64,000 nt of DNA, from contig NZ_VLPS01000007.1 of assembly GCF_007570865.1 (NCBI RefSeq), forward strand, positions 1-64,000. Reading direction: 5' to 3'. Shown one piece after another: positions 39,995-48,515 of this stretch. This DNA is from Atlantibacter subterraneus (GTDB lineage: Bacteria > Pseudomonadota > Gammaproteobacteria > Enterobacterales > Enterobacteriaceae). Position numbers and translations under genes: made by a program. A model generated the notes under the pieces. The model worked only from the letters and a program-made list of their open reading frames with translations, was not told where the DNA came from and did not search any database. The stretch's first letter is position 1, and each line of letters starts with the position of its first letter.

Positions 39995-41116
39995 ATGGCT
40001 TATCAACTGAATCTTAACTGGCCTGAGTTTTTAGAGAAGTACTGGCAAAAACAACCTGTGGTGTTGAAAAATGCCTTCCCCAATTTCGTCGATCCGATTA
40101 CTCCGGACGAACTGGCAGGGCTGGCGATGGAACCCGAAGTGGATAGCCGCCTGGTCAGCCATAAAAATGGTCAATGGCAGGCCGCCAACGGGCCGTTCGA
40201 GGATTTCGATAACTTAGGCGAGACCGGCTGGTCGCTGCTGGCCCAGGCGGTGAACCACTGGCATATGCCTTCCGCCGAGCTGGTAAAACCGTTCCGCGTA
40301 CTGCCCGACTGGCGGCTGGACGATCTGATGATCTCGTTTTCCGTGCCGGGCGGCGGTGTGGGCCCGCATATCGATCAGTATGATGTGTTTATCATTCAGG
40401 GCATGGGCAGCCGCCGCTGGCGCGTGGGCGATAAATTGCCGATGCGCCAGTTCTGCCCGCATCCGGCGCTGCTGCATGTCGATCCATTCCCGCCGATCAT
40501 CGATGAAGATCTTGAGCCGGGCGATATTCTGTACATCCCACCGGGATTCCCGCACGACGGGTTTACCCATCAAACCGCACTTAACTACTCTGTTGGTTTC
40601 CGTGGGCCTAATGGCCGCGATTTGATTAGCAGCTTTGCGGACTATGCGCTGGAAAACGATCTCGGCGGCGAGCACTACAGCGATCCGGATTTGACCTGCC
40701 GGGAGCATCCGGGCCGCGTTGAAGAGTACGAACTGGATCGCCTGCGCGATATGATGATCGCCATGATCAACCAGCCGGAAGATTTCAAACAGTGGTTTGG
40801 CCGCTTCGCGACAACGCCGCGCCATGAACTGGATATCGCCCCGGCAGAGCCGCCGTATGAGGTGGACGAAGTGGTTGGTGCCCTGATGGACGGCGAAATG
40901 CTGACGCGCCTTAGCGGGCTGCGGGTACTGCACATTGGCGACAGTTTCTTTATTAACAGCGAGAAGCTGGAGACGGTCGATCCGCAGGCTGCGGATGCGC
41001 TGTGCCGTTACACCACTCTCGGTAAAGAGCTGCTAGGCGCGGCTCTGGCTAACCCGGCGTTTGCAGCAGAGCTAACCGGGCTGATTAATCAGGGCTACTG
41101 GTATTTCGACGAGTAA
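39995..41116 (+). CDS. RoxA/YcfD-type ribosomal oxygenase (cupin, uL16 arginine hydroxylase family)
   Basis: 373 aa, the length of E. coli RoxA. JmjC-like Fe(II)/2-oxoglutarate oxygenase: metal ligands H125 and D127 (GVGPHIDQYD) and H187 (PPGFPHDGF), 2OG-binding R140 (GSRRWRVG), all at the E. coli residue numbers, and a C-terminal winged-helix dimer region. RoxA hydroxylates Arg81 of ribosomal protein L16. Similarity to E. coli RoxA is only about 60 % by eye and the gene is beside rnpB, not phoPQ, so it may be a paralogue rather than RoxA itself. TATAAT at 39957 is a possible -10. Confidence 0.85.
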   Translation: MAYQLNLNWPEFLEKYWQKQPVVLKNAFPNFVDPITPDELAGLAMEPEVDSRLVSHKNGQWQAANGPFEDFDNLGETGWSLLAQAVNHWHMPSAELVKPFRVLPDWRLDDLMISFSVPGGGVGPHIDQYDVFIIQGMGSRRWRVGDKLPMRQFCPHPALLHVDPFPPIIDEDLEPGDILYIPPGFPHDGFTHQTALNYSVGFRGPNGRDLISSFADYALENDLGGEHYSDPDLTCREHPGRVEEYELDRLRDMMIAMINQPEDFKQWFGRFATTPRHELDIAPAEPPYEVDEVVGALMDGEMLTRLSGLRVLHIGDSFFINSEKLETVDPQAADALCRYTTLGKELLGAALANPAFAAELTGLINQGYWYFDE

Positions 41117-41142
41117 CCCAGCGCGTTTCGCTAATGAAAATA

Positions 41143-41174
41143 AGCCGTAGCACACCGTGCTGCGGCTTTTTTTT
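41143..41174 (+). terminator. Terminator after the RoxA-like gene
   Basis: AGCCGTAGCAC pairs with GTGCTGCGGCT (one G:T pair) around ACC, then nine T. Strong intrinsic terminator 26 nt after the stop. Confidence 0.93.
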
Positions 41175-41235
41175 ATGTTTATCCGTCACTAACCAGAGTA
41201 AGTTAGTCGCTGGCTTTTTGAAGAAGGTGGAGCAA

Positions 41236-41865
41236 GTGTCAAACAAACTCAGCAACGAAGATATCAATCTTATCGCCCAGCGCATCCAGGCCATTGCTCA
41301 ATCCGGGCTGACATACTCACCTGGCGTGTTTGACAGAGAACGCTATGAAGCCCTACGGAAAATTGCGTATGACATGCTGGCGGCGGGTTTTAACCTGAGC
41401 CCGGAGGCCTTTGCCAACATGCATCTTTCCGATGATGGCTACGCGACGCCAAAAACCGATGTACGTGCCATTGTGCTGCGTGAAGGCAAGTTGTTGATGG
41501 TGCAGGAGTCGGATGATGGTTTATGGAGCCTGCCGGGGGGATGGGTTGACGTCGGTGACAGCCCTTCAACGGCCATTCGCCGTGAAGTGCTCGAAGAAAC
41601 CGGGCTGAATGTTAAGGTCACTAAACTGTTAGGCATATGGGATCGCAACCTGCACGGCCATCCACCGTACCCGTGGCACGTGTATAAAACGCTTTTCTTG
41701 TGCGAAGAACTGGGCGGCGAACTGCAGATTAGCCACGAGTCGCTGGATATCGGCTTTTTTGATATCGATAACCTGCCTGCACTTTCACTGACGCGGATCG
41801 TTAAGGAAGAGATCCTGACAGGCATCGACATCGCCGTCAGCGATAAACCCGCGTGGTTTGATTAA
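41236..41865 (+). CDS. Nudix hydrolase with N-terminal helical domain
   Basis: 209 aa. Residues 1-65 are the helical N-terminal domain common to a Nudix subgroup that cleaves ADP-ribose-like or NAD-related compounds. The Nudix box GGWVDVGDSPSTAIRREVLEETG keeps the REVLEETG metal-binding half; the first acidic position is Asp rather than Glu, as in this subgroup. GTG at 41236 follows GGTGGAG; codons upstream of it lie in the preceding terminator. Substrate undetermined. Absent from this position in K-12; paired with the RoxA-like gene. Confidence 0.82.
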   Translation: MSNKLSNEDINLIAQRIQAIAQSGLTYSPGVFDRERYEALRKIAYDMLAAGFNLSPEAFANMHLSDDGYATPKTDVRAIVLREGKLLMVQESDDGLWSLPGGWVDVGDSPSTAIRREVLEETGLNVKVTKLLGIWDRNLHGHPPYPWHVYKTLFLCEELGGELQISHESLDIGFFDIDNLPALSLTRIVKEEILTGIDIAVSDKPAWFD

Positions 41866-41886
41866 CCCAACGCGGGGTAGAGAGTC

Positions 41887-42039
41887 TTACTGTTCTTCTT
41901 GCTCAAGCCGCTGCTCGGCGTCGCTGACAATGGCTTCAAGCTCGGTGAGCATCTCTTCATAACCCCATTCCTGGCGTTTTGGCGATTCCTGCTCTTTTGG
42001 CGCAGCGGTTTGCGTCGCTTTTCCTTTGTGTTTTTTCAT
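41887..42039 (-). CDS. yhaL: Small protein YhaL
   Basis: 50 aa (E. coli YhaL about 54). Basic N-terminus MKKHKGKATQTAAPKEQ, then the conserved acidic helix WGYEEMLTELEAIVSDAEQR, which matches E. coli YhaL, ending in EQEEQ. Probably an exonuclease-VII-small-subunit-like coiled helix; function unknown. 21 nt downstream of yhaK and likely cotranscribed. It is too short to be found by long-ORF searches. Confidence 0.88.
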   Translation of the reverse strand: MKKHKGKATQTAAPKEQESPKRQEWGYEEMLTELEAIVSDAEQRLEQEEQ

Positions 42040-42060
42040 AGCATCCTTCCCGGACAGTTC

Positions 42061-42762
42061 TTACACCGGCAAATCTATCAGCAATGCCCGCAGCGGTGAA
42101 TCTGCTACCAGCGTTACGTTAGCTTCGTCACGAATAAACGCGCCATCGCCGCAGGTTAAAATCTGTTTCTCATCGCTGTGAGATAGCGCATTGACGGTGC
42201 CGTGAATCGATTGCAGATAGGCGCGCGGCCCGTGAAGCTGGAATGACAGGCGCTCGCCCGCACACAGATCGATATGGTGCAGCCAGACCTGCTGGCGTAA
42301 CTGCAAACTGTTATTGCTGCCGTCCGGCGTCGCCAGCAGCTGGGTCGCCTGGGGCAGAATTTCAATTTTTTGGATCGGCGGGTTTTCCCGTTCCGGGCAG
42401 GCGTCCAGCCACAGCTGCATGCGCGTCAGCGGCTGGTCTTTGCTGAGGTTGTGCTCGCTATAGCTCACGCCCGGCTGGGTGGCCAGCAGCAGCGCTTCTC
42501 CGGTGGAGGCGCGAACGTGGTTACCCTCGCTGTCGCGGTATTCCGCTTCGCCTTCCAGGATGATATTCAGAATATCCACCTTCGGGAACGTGCGCGGCTG
42601 GAAGGATGCGCCTGGTGCCAGAACCTCCTGGTTAAGCACCCGCAGCGAGGCATAACCCAGTAATTTTGGATCGAAGTAGTGCCCAAAGGAGAAGGTGTAG
42701 CGAGCTTGCAGCCAACCATAGTCAGCTTGCCCGCACTGTTTGGCTGTTCTCGTCGTAATCAT
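42061..42762 (-). CDS. yhaK: Pirin-like bicupin YhaK
   Basis: 233 aa, the E. coli length. Two cupin domains of the pirin family (GYASLRVLNQEVLAPGASFQPRTFPKVDILNIIL in the first). Unlike typical pirins it reads PRTFPKVD where metal-binding histidines would stand, as in E. coli YhaK, a reported marker of reactive nitrogen species. Divergent from yhaJ, whose product may control it. Confidence 0.94.
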   Translation of the reverse strand: MITTRTAKQCGQADYGWLQARYTFSFGHYFDPKLLGYASLRVLNQEVLAPGASFQPRTFPKVDILNIILEGEAEYRDSEGNHVRASTGEALLLATQPGVSYSEHNLSKDQPLTRMQLWLDACPERENPPIQKIEILPQATQLLATPDGSNNSLQLRQQVWLHHIDLCAGERLSFQLHGPRAYLQSIHGTVNALSHSDEKQILTCGDGAFIRDEANVTLVADSPLRALLIDLPV

Positions 42763-42866
42763 AATTCTTGACCTCTCTTTACCAGCTTTTATGTTAAGGC
42801 TCTGGACGCTGCATTGTTAGCCAGTTAATCTGCTGGGTATGTTCAAATTTCCTGAATGAGCACCCG

Positions 42867-43769
42867 ATGGCTAAAGAAAGAGCACTGACGCTAGAAGCGT
42901 TACGCGTCATGGATGCAATCGATCGGCGCGGCAGTTTTGCCGCCGCAGCGGATGAGCTGGGGCGAGTTCCGTCAGCGCTCAGCTACACCATGCAGAAGCT
43001 GGAAGAAGAGCTGGACGTGGTGCTTTTTGACCGCTCCGGACACCGCACCAAATTCACTAACGTCGGGCGTATGCTGCTGGAACGCGGACGCGTGTTGCTG
43101 GAAGCCGCCGATAAGCTTACCACTGACGCCGAAGCGCTGGCGCGCGGTTGGGAAACCCATCTCACTCTCGTCACCGAGGCGCTGGTGCCCACTTCCGCGC
43201 TATTTCCGCTGGTGGATAAACTGGCGGATAAAGCCAACACCCAGCTTTCCATTATTACTGAAGTGCTGGCAGGTGCCTGGGAACGGCTGGAGCAGGGGCG
43301 CGCCGATATCGTTATCGCGCCGGATATGCACTTCCGCTCGTCCTCTGAAATCAACTCCCGCAAGCTCTACAGCCTGATGAACGTATACGTCGCCGCGCCG
43401 GATCACCCAATCCACCAGGAGCCGGAGCCGCTGTCTGAAGTCACGCGCGTGAAGTACCGTGGCGTGGCGGTCGCGGATACTGCCCGCGAGCGCCCGGTGT
43501 TAACGGTTCAGTTGCTGGATAAGCAGCCGCGCTTAACGGTCAGTTCTATTGAAGATAAGAGAAACGCGCTGCTGGCGGGCATGGGCGTAGCGACCATGCC
43601 GTATCCGCTGGTGGAAAAAGATATCGCGGAAGGGCGGCTGCGCGTGGTGAGCCCGGAGTCGACCCACGAAATCGACATCATTATGGCCTGGCGTCGCGAC
43701 AGCATGGGTGAGGCGAAAGCCTGGTGTCTGCGTGAGATCCCCAAACTGTTCGCCCATATGCGCAGTTAA
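42867..43769 (+). CDS. yhaJ: LysR-family regulator YhaJ
   Basis: 300 aa (E. coli 298). N-terminal HTH (LEALRVMDAIDRRGSFAAAADELGRVPSALSYTMQKLEEEL) with a LysR effector domain. E. coli YhaJ responds to nitroaromatics such as 2,4-dinitrotoluene or their products and activates yqjF and virulence genes in pathogens. Here yqjF lies 1.6 kb downstream. Divergent from yhaK with a 104-nt spacer. Confidence 0.95.
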   Translation: MAKERALTLEALRVMDAIDRRGSFAAAADELGRVPSALSYTMQKLEEELDVVLFDRSGHRTKFTNVGRMLLERGRVLLEAADKLTTDAEALARGWETHLTLVTEALVPTSALFPLVDKLADKANTQLSIITEVLAGAWERLEQGRADIVIAPDMHFRSSSEINSRKLYSLMNVYVAAPDHPIHQEPEPLSEVTRVKYRGVAVADTARERPVLTVQLLDKQPRLTVSSIEDKRNALLAGMGVATMPYPLVEKDIAEGRLRVVSPESTHEIDIIMAWRRDSMGEAKAWCLREIPKLFAHMRS

Positions 43770-43778
43770 TTAATGAAG

Positions 43779-43797
43779 ATGGCCGCACGGCGGCCAT
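43779..43797. terminator. Hairpin between convergent yhaJ and yhaH
   Basis: ATGGCCGC pairs with GCGGCCAT around ACG in the 27-nt spacer. No T-run on either strand; weak bidirectional terminator at best. Confidence 0.4.
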
Positions 43798-44162
43798 TAG
43801 ATTTCGCGAATCGGGTCGGGGCCAAAACGGTTTTCACCCGGCGTGCCGCGCTGGCAGTTAAAGATAACGATCACTAACCAGCCGATAACCGGAATCAGCA
43901 GCAGCAACAGCCACCATGCGGAACGATCCGTATCGTGCAGACGGCGGAACTGCACTGCCCACCAGGGCAGGAACACCAGTATGCCGTAAATACCTGCCAG
44001 GTATCCCTGGCCACTTTCCGTTTGCCAACCGAGAATACTGTCCACGATGCTTAACACGGTGGTTAAAATCACGTTGACCAGCACGAACATCCAGTATTCC
44101 TTACGACGCGCGCGGCCACCAAATCCAATATAGTTACGAATGACTTTAAAATACCAATCCAT
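43797..44162 (-). CDS. yhaH: DUF805 inner-membrane protein YhaH
   Basis: 121 aa, the E. coli length. Three to four membrane helices; the DUF805 signatures FGGRARRKEYWMFVLVN and LVFLPWWAVQFRRLHDTDRS are intact and the tail ends NCQRGTPGENRFGPDP. Function unknown. Monocistronic. Confidence 0.93.
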   Translation of the reverse strand: MDWYFKVIRNYIGFGGRARRKEYWMFVLVNVILTTVLSIVDSILGWQTESGQGYLAGIYGILVFLPWWAVQFRRLHDTDRSAWWLLLLLIPVIGWLVIVIFNCQRGTPGENRFGPDPIREI

Positions 44163-44259
44163 CTGTTCTTCGCCTCTTCAGCAATAATCACTTGTTTTGT
44201 AAGCGATCACTTCAAGAATAGACGTGAATGAATAAGCGGTAAATATTCTTTGTCTGAAT

Positions 44260-44283
44260 AAAAAAGGCATCCCGAAGGATGCC
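44260..44283 (-). terminator. yqjG terminator
   Basis: On the gene strand GGCATCC pairs with GGATGCC around TTCG, followed by six T, 8 nt after the yqjG stop. Confidence 0.9.
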
Positions 44284-44291
44284 CTGATGCA

Positions 44292-45278
44292 TTAGCGGAA
44301 GCGCTCATCGCGCCCGTGAGGTTCGCTTAAGTCCTGCTCCGGTCCAATGGAAATAATCCCGGTAGGGTTAATGGTCTTGTGGCTGCGGTAATAGTGATTG
44401 CGGATATGCGCCAGATTCACCGTTTCGGCAATGCCCGGCATCTGGTAAATATCGCGCAGGAAGCCGTACAGGTTCAGATAATCGCTAATGCGGTATTTGT
44501 CGCATTTAAAATGGGTAACATACACCGGATCGAAACGCACCAGCGTCGTCCACAGGCGAATATCGGCTTCGGTAAGCTGGTCGCCAGTGAGATAACGATG
44601 GCGGCCTAAAATCTGTTCCAGCCGTTCCAGGTGGCTAAACACATTTTCCACCGCCTCATCGTAGGCTTGCTGGCTGGTGGCGAACCCGGCTTTATAAACG
44701 CCGTTATTCACGTTGTCATAAATCCAACCGTTCAGCTCATCGATTTTTTCACGCAGCGCTGGCGGATAGTAATCGCCCGCCCGCGCGCCGTGGGCGTCAA
44801 AGGCGCTGTTAAGCATGCGGATAATTTCCGCCGACTCGTTGCTGACGATGGTTTCATTCTTCTTATCCCACAGTACCGGCACCGTCACGCGGCCCGAGTA
44901 GTGCGGATCGGCATGGAGATAGAGTTGATATAAGAACTGATGATCGTAGAGCGTGTCGCCCGTCGCGTCCGGGAAATCGTTGCCGAAGGTCCAGCCGTTT
45001 TCCAGCATCAGCGGATGCACCACGGAAACCGAGATAAACGATTCCAGCCCTTTTAAGCTGCGCATAATCAGCGTGCGGTGAGCCCAGGGGCAGGCGAGGG
45101 AAACATAGAGATGGTAGCGATCTTTCTCAGCGGCGAAACCGCCTTTGCCGTTTGGGCCGGGCGCACCATCGGCGGTCAGCCAGTTGCGAAACGCCGCTTC
45201 CGAACGCTTAAAACGTCCGCCCGTTGAGGCTGTGTCATACCAGGTATCGTGCCAGACGCCGTCAACCAGTTGTCCCAT
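44292..45278 (-). CDS. yqjG: Glutathionyl-hydroquinone reductase YqjG
   Basis: 328 aa, the E. coli length. Xi-class glutathione transferase: catalytic Cys in SLACPWAHRT (about 63), thioredoxin-like N-domain and helical C-domain (DIRLWTTLVRFDPVYVTHFKC). Reduces GS-hydroquinones to hydroquinones. ATG at 45278 (MGQLVDGVWHD) follows GAGGAGC; the in-frame upstream extension lies in the terminator after yqjF. Confidence 0.96.
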   Translation of the reverse strand: MGQLVDGVWHDTWYDTASTGGRFKRSEAAFRNWLTADGAPGPNGKGGFAAEKDRYHLYVSLACPWAHRTLIMRSLKGLESFISVSVVHPLMLENGWTFGNDFPDATGDTLYDHQFLYQLYLHADPHYSGRVTVPVLWDKKNETIVSNESAEIIRMLNSAFDAHGARAGDYYPPALREKIDELNGWIYDNVNNGVYKAGFATSQQAYDEAVENVFSHLERLEQILGRHRYLTGDQLTEADIRLWTTLVRFDPVYVTHFKCDKYRISDYLNLYGFLRDIYQMPGIAETVNLAHIRNHYYRSHKTINPTGIISIGPEQDLSEPHGRDERFR

Positions 45279-45297
45279 TTTGCTCCTCCTCGGAATG

Positions 45298-45328
45298 GAA
45301 AAAGCGAGGAACATCCCTCGCTTTTTTT
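45298..45328. terminator. Terminator between yqjF and yqjG
   Basis: AGCGAGG pairs with CCTCGCT (6-nt loop), flanked by A-run and T-run, so it works in either direction. For the leftward yqjF transcript it gives CGCTTTTTCC, partly isolating yqjG. Confidence 0.85.
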
Positions 45329-45345
45329 AATTCATTATAGATGGC

Positions 45346-45738
45346 TTACCATTTTTTATTCAGCACGCGGTCGATGCTGATAGCGCCAGGGCCGGTGATG
45401 GTCAACAGCAGGAAGCCGCCAGCGATGGTCAGGTTTTTCATAAACATCAGTGAGTTCACGCCTTCGGCAAAGTTGCTGTGGAACAGGAAGGCCGTCAGCA
45501 GCGTAAACACGGCGGTGATAATCGCGGTGGTACGGGTCAGGAAACCAAACAGGATTGCCAGACCGCCGCCAAACTCAAGCAGGATCACCAGCGGCAGCAT
45601 AAAGCCCGGTACGCCCATCGCTTCCATATACTGCTGAGTGCCTGCATATCCGGAGATTTTGCCCCAGCCAGCGCTGATAAACAGGATTGGCATCAGAATA
45701 CGCGCAACCAGGATACCTACATCTTCAAATTTTTTCAT
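45346..45738 (-). CDS. yqjF: DoxX-family inner-membrane protein YqjF
   Basis: 130 aa, the E. coli length. DoxX family, four helices: LVARILMPILFISAGWGKISGYAGTQQYME, VILLEFGGGLAILFGF and an ending DRVLNKKW. In E. coli it is induced by nitroaromatic breakdown products via YhaJ and is thought to act as a quinone-type oxidoreductase. Precedes yqjG on the same strand. Confidence 0.94.
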   Translation of the reverse strand: MKKFEDVGILVARILMPILFISAGWGKISGYAGTQQYMEAMGVPGFMLPLVILLEFGGGLAILFGFLTRTTAIITAVFTLLTAFLFHSNFAEGVNSLMFMKNLTIAGGFLLLTITGPGAISIDRVLNKKW

Positions 45739-45934
45739 TTTGCTCTCCGGGGGATCTGTCTCTTTTGCTGTGTGTATCAGCGTTAATTTATTCAGTTATT
45801 TCGGCCATGTCGGTCGTTGAAAGGGATAATAGACAGATGGGAGAGCGATTGTAAGCAAGGAAAACTGTCGAAGTTTTTCAAATATATTGAGAAAGGGTAT
45901 TTCCCTCTTATTAACTAAGAGGGAAGAGGGGAAA

Positions 45935-46225
45935 TTAGCGTGACTGGTCTTTAACGGTATTTTTAAGCAGCTTCCATGCGCTCCATGCTGCAAACCCACG
46001 TTTCCCCCAGCGCAGCAGGAAGTTCGGGTTTTTGATGGTCCAGATTGCGCCAATACTGCTGCCGACCAGCAACCACGAGCGCAGGCCCAATAACGTATGC
46101 CAGCCGCGATCGTAAGAACCGGTCGCCTCAAGCCAGTCGCGTCGGCTCGACGACAGGTCGAGCCGCTGCTGGTGGACCTGGGTTATCAACATGGCTTTGC
46201 GCAATTCGCGTTCAGCCTTGTTCAT
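45935..46225 (-). CDS. yqjK: YqjK-like protein
   Basis: 96 aa (E. coli 99). Basic, with a predicted central hydrophobic segment (LLVGSSIGAIWTI) and an N-terminal helix LRKAMLITQVHQQRLDLSSSRRDWLEA. Function unknown. Last gene of yqjCDEK, overlapping yqjE by 4 nt (ATGA). Confidence 0.9.
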   Translation of the reverse strand: MNKAERELRKAMLITQVHQQRLDLSSSRRDWLEATGSYDRGWHTLLGLRSWLLVGSSIGAIWTIKNPNFLLRWGKRGFAAWSAWKLLKNTVKDQSR

Positions 46226-46620
46226 GACTTATCCTCCTCCAGTAAATCACGATCGTTCGCCAGTTCTTTACGGGTATGGCGCAGTAGAGTGGATTTACGC
46301 GCTTTACGCAACGTCATCAATCCGCCGATAAGCGCCAGCACCAGTAACACGGCAGTTGTCGCGATCATGGCGTTCAGACGGTATTGCGGATCGATAGCCC
46401 AGATAATCAGTACCATCAGGCTCATCAACCCAAATGCCGCGAACAGCATGGTCATGCCAAGCATCAGAAGAATTTGAACGAGATTCGCTTTTTCTTCTTC
46501 CAGCTCGACGACCGCGAGGCGCACGCGCGTTTCAACCATTTCAACAATAATGGTGATAATGCGCTGTCCGATGCCGAGAACGCCTTTACCCGGCCCTTGA
46601 GGTTGACGATACTCTGCCAT
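46222..46620 (-). CDS. yqjE: Inner-membrane protein YqjE
   Basis: 132 aa (E. coli 134). Two adjacent membrane helices (about 45-70 and 80-105) after a charged helix MVETRVRLAVVELEEEKANL; holin-like PF07332-type family. Function unknown; in E. coli it is coexpressed with yqjD in stationary phase. ATG at 46620 (MAEYRQPQGPGKGVLG), 1 nt after yqjD. Confidence 0.93.
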   Translation of the reverse strand: MAEYRQPQGPGKGVLGIGQRIITIIVEMVETRVRLAVVELEEEKANLVQILLMLGMTMLFAAFGLMSLMVLIIWAIDPQYRLNAMIATTAVLLVLALIGGLMTLRKARKSTLLRHTRKELANDRDLLEEDKS

Positions 46621-46621
46621 A

Positions 46622-46924
46622 TCAACGACGCGACAGAAGTACGCCCAGTACGACACCGACTGCCGCACCGATACCTACGCCAGTCCATGGGTTTTCACGA
46701 ACGTAATCGTCGGCACGTGCCGCCGCTACGCGGGTCTGTTCTGCGAGGACTTCGCCGGTTTCGCCCAGGCGAGTACGGCTTTCTTTAAGCGCACGCTCGG
46801 CTTTGCCACGCAATTTGCTTAACTCTTCTTTCGATTTATCGCTGGATGAGCTCAACACTTCTTCAAGCGTATCAGCCAGGGATTTCAACTCTGCGCGCAA
46901 ATGCTCTGAATTATCTTTTGACAT
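46622..46924 (-). CDS. yqjD: Membrane-anchored ribosome-binding protein YqjD
   Basis: 100 aa (E. coli 101). ElaB/YgaM/YqjD family: a long amphipathic helix rich in Lys/Glu (LRAELKSLADTLEEVL...) and a C-terminal tail anchor GVGIGAAVGVVLGVLLSRR. E. coli YqjD attaches 70S and 100S ribosomes to the inner membrane in stationary phase under RpoS. In the yqjCDEK unit. Confidence 0.94.
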   Translation of the reverse strand: MSKDNSEHLRAELKSLADTLEEVLSSSSDKSKEELSKLRGKAERALKESRTRLGETGEVLAEQTRVAAARADDYVRENPWTGVGIGAAVGVVLGVLLSRR

Positions 46925-46957
46925 AGTTCTCTCCAGTGAAGTGAGTGAGGTGTTAAC

Positions 46958-47326
46958 TCAGTAATCGCGAGCTTTCAAAGCCTTTAAATCCTCTTCAGCT
47001 TCGTTCAGTTTACGCTCGCGTTTAGAAATCTTTTCTCGATCGCCGCTTTGCTGCGCTTCGTGTAACTCGGCGCGGCGTTCAGAAATCTCAGCTTGTTGTT
47101 CGGAAATTTTCTGCTGATGCTTAGCGCGTAAATCGCTGTCGGAACAGTTAGCGCGGACTTCGCTTAACGCTTTGTTCAGACCGTTGATGCGATTTTGATT
47201 GTTATGCTTTTCGGCATAGCTAATTTCTCGAAGGATTTCCTGTTCCTTCTCCTGGCATAACGAGGCGGCTTGCGCAGCAACAGTCGTTGAGAAAAGGATG
47301 CATGCCAGGATAGTGCGGTATTTCAT
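46958..47326 (-). CDS. yqjC: DUF1090 periplasmic protein YqjC
   Basis: 122 aa, the E. coli length. Signal peptide (MKYRTILACILFSTTVAAQA) and then a highly charged coiled coil (about 22-118) with two cysteines near the N-terminal side (C24 and C60 region). Function unknown. ATG at 47326 preceded by GGAAGG; an earlier in-frame reading is rejected. First gene of yqjCDEK. Confidence 0.92.
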   Translation of the reverse strand: MKYRTILACILFSTTVAAQAASLCQEKEQEILREISYAEKHNNQNRINGLNKALSEVRANCSDSDLRAKHQQKISEQQAEISERRAELHEAQQSGDREKISKRERKLNEAEEDLKALKARDY

Positions 47327-47345
47327 TGATAAACCTTCCATTGTG

Positions 47346-47364
47346 ATGCAGCGAAACGCTGCAT
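47346..47364 (-). other. Perfect stem-loop in the yqjC leader
   Basis: ATGCAGCG pairs with CGCTGCAT around AAA, 20 nt upstream of the yqjC start. Further upstream CTTACTA-AGCA-TAGTAAG (47403-47420) is a second perfect dyad. One may be the mzrA terminator or a leader control element; neither has a T-run on the gene strand. Confidence 0.45.
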
Positions 47365-47470
47365 GTTCCAGATTATTAACGGCGCGGGTGGAGTGGATTG
47401 CGCTTACTAAGCATAGTAAGTAATGACGCAAACCCCAAAGAAACTGAAAAGATTCAGAATCCTGGAAGTC

Positions 47471-47848
47471 TTAACCTAAGTGGCGGGATTCGCTACGAAT
47501 GCGGGATAACCAGCTGGAGGCCAGGTTATCTTCTTCCTGTTGAGCGATGGTAAAGCCGTGCGGCAGAGAACGGTAAAGCACCTCTTTGGCGGCTTCGCTC
47601 TGTGCGCTTGAATCGAATTTAATCAACAGGATATCGTCCTGCGGCGTAATGCTCTTAAAGCGGATGCCGTTGGCATCAAGATGGTGCCAGACGGAGAAAC
47701 CGTCCGGAATAGCCGCGCCCTGCGCCGTGGCGCGTATTTCCAGCGTCGACTCGGTATTGCGCAGCGCCGAAAGCGCCACGCAGAGTGAGATCAGCGCCAG
47801 CGCACCTCCTGTTACCAGGGTGAGTCTGGTCCACCGTTTTTGTCGCAT
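47471..47848 (-). CDS. mzrA: EnvZ/OmpR modulator MzrA
   Basis: 125 aa (E. coli 127). One N-terminal membrane helix (about 10-30) and a periplasmic domain ([23 protein letters not shown]...[10 protein letters not shown]). MzrA links CpxAR and EnvZ/OmpR by binding EnvZ in the inner membrane. Starts 4 nt after yqjA, the E. coli arrangement. Confidence 0.94.
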   Translation of the reverse strand: MRQKRWTRLTLVTGGALALISLCVALSALRNTESTLEIRATAQGAAIPDGFSVWHHLDANGIRFKSITPQDDILLIKFDSSAQSEAAKEVLYRSLPHGFTIAQQEEDNLASSWLSRIRSESRHLG

Positions 47849-47852
47849 CCTT

Positions 47853-48515
47853 TTAACCTCGATTTCCGTATTTCTTCTTCCATAACACCACTAACGATCC
47901 TACCAGGCCAAACACCAGCAGCACCACCGGCAGCAGCATCAGACAGCTCATCAGCGCGTCTTCATACTTTAAAAACACCGGCGTTTTGCCCAGCAGATAG
48001 CCCAGCGTGGTGAGGATCAACACCCACAGCAACCCGCTCATCCAGTTAAAGAACTGGAAGCGCGCATTGTTCAGCCCGGACAAACCGGCAATGGTGGGCA
48101 GCAGCGTGCGCACAAACGCAATAAAACGACCAATCAGCAGCGCGGATAAACCGTGCTTATGGAACAGGTGATGGGCGCGCTGGTGATAGTGCGCGGGCAA
48201 ATGGGATAACCAGTTTTGCACAATCCGCGTGTTGCCGAGCCATCGCCCCTGTATATAGCTGAGCCAGCATCCAAGGCTGGCCGCCGTGGTAAGCAATAAA
48301 ATAGTCTGCGGAAAGCCCATAGTCCCTTTGGCAATCAGCACGCCTACCAGCACTAATAAACTGTCTCCCGGTAAGAAAGCGGCAGGTAACAGGCCATTTT
48401 CCAGAAACAGAATCATAAACAGCACAAAGTACAGCATACCCACCATGGAGGGATTGGACAGCGTCTCGAAGTCCTGGCTCCACAGCGCGTTTAACAGTTG
48501 GGTAAACAGTTCCAT
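47853..48515 (-). CDS. yqjA: DedA-family membrane transporter YqjA
   Basis: 220 aa, the E. coli length. DedA/SNARE-associated fold; functional residues known from E. coli are all present at the same numbers: E39 (FLENG), D51 (FLPGDS), R130 and R136 ([13 protein letters not shown]). Proton-dependent, osmosensing, needed with YghB for division, drug and alkaline tolerance, probably through lipid-carrier transport. Operon with mzrA; Cpx-regulated in E. coli. Confidence 0.96.
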   Translation of the reverse strand: MELFTQLLNALWSQDFETLSNPSMVGMLYFVLFMILFLENGLLPAAFLPGDSLLVLVGVLIAKGTMGFPQTILLLTTAASLGCWLSYIQGRWLGNTRIVQNWLSHLPAHYHQRAHHLFHKHGLSALLIGRFIAFVRTLLPTIAGLSGLNNARFQFFNWMSGLLWVLILTTLGYLLGKTPVFLKYEDALMSCLMLLPVVLLVFGLVGSLVVLWKKKYGNRG

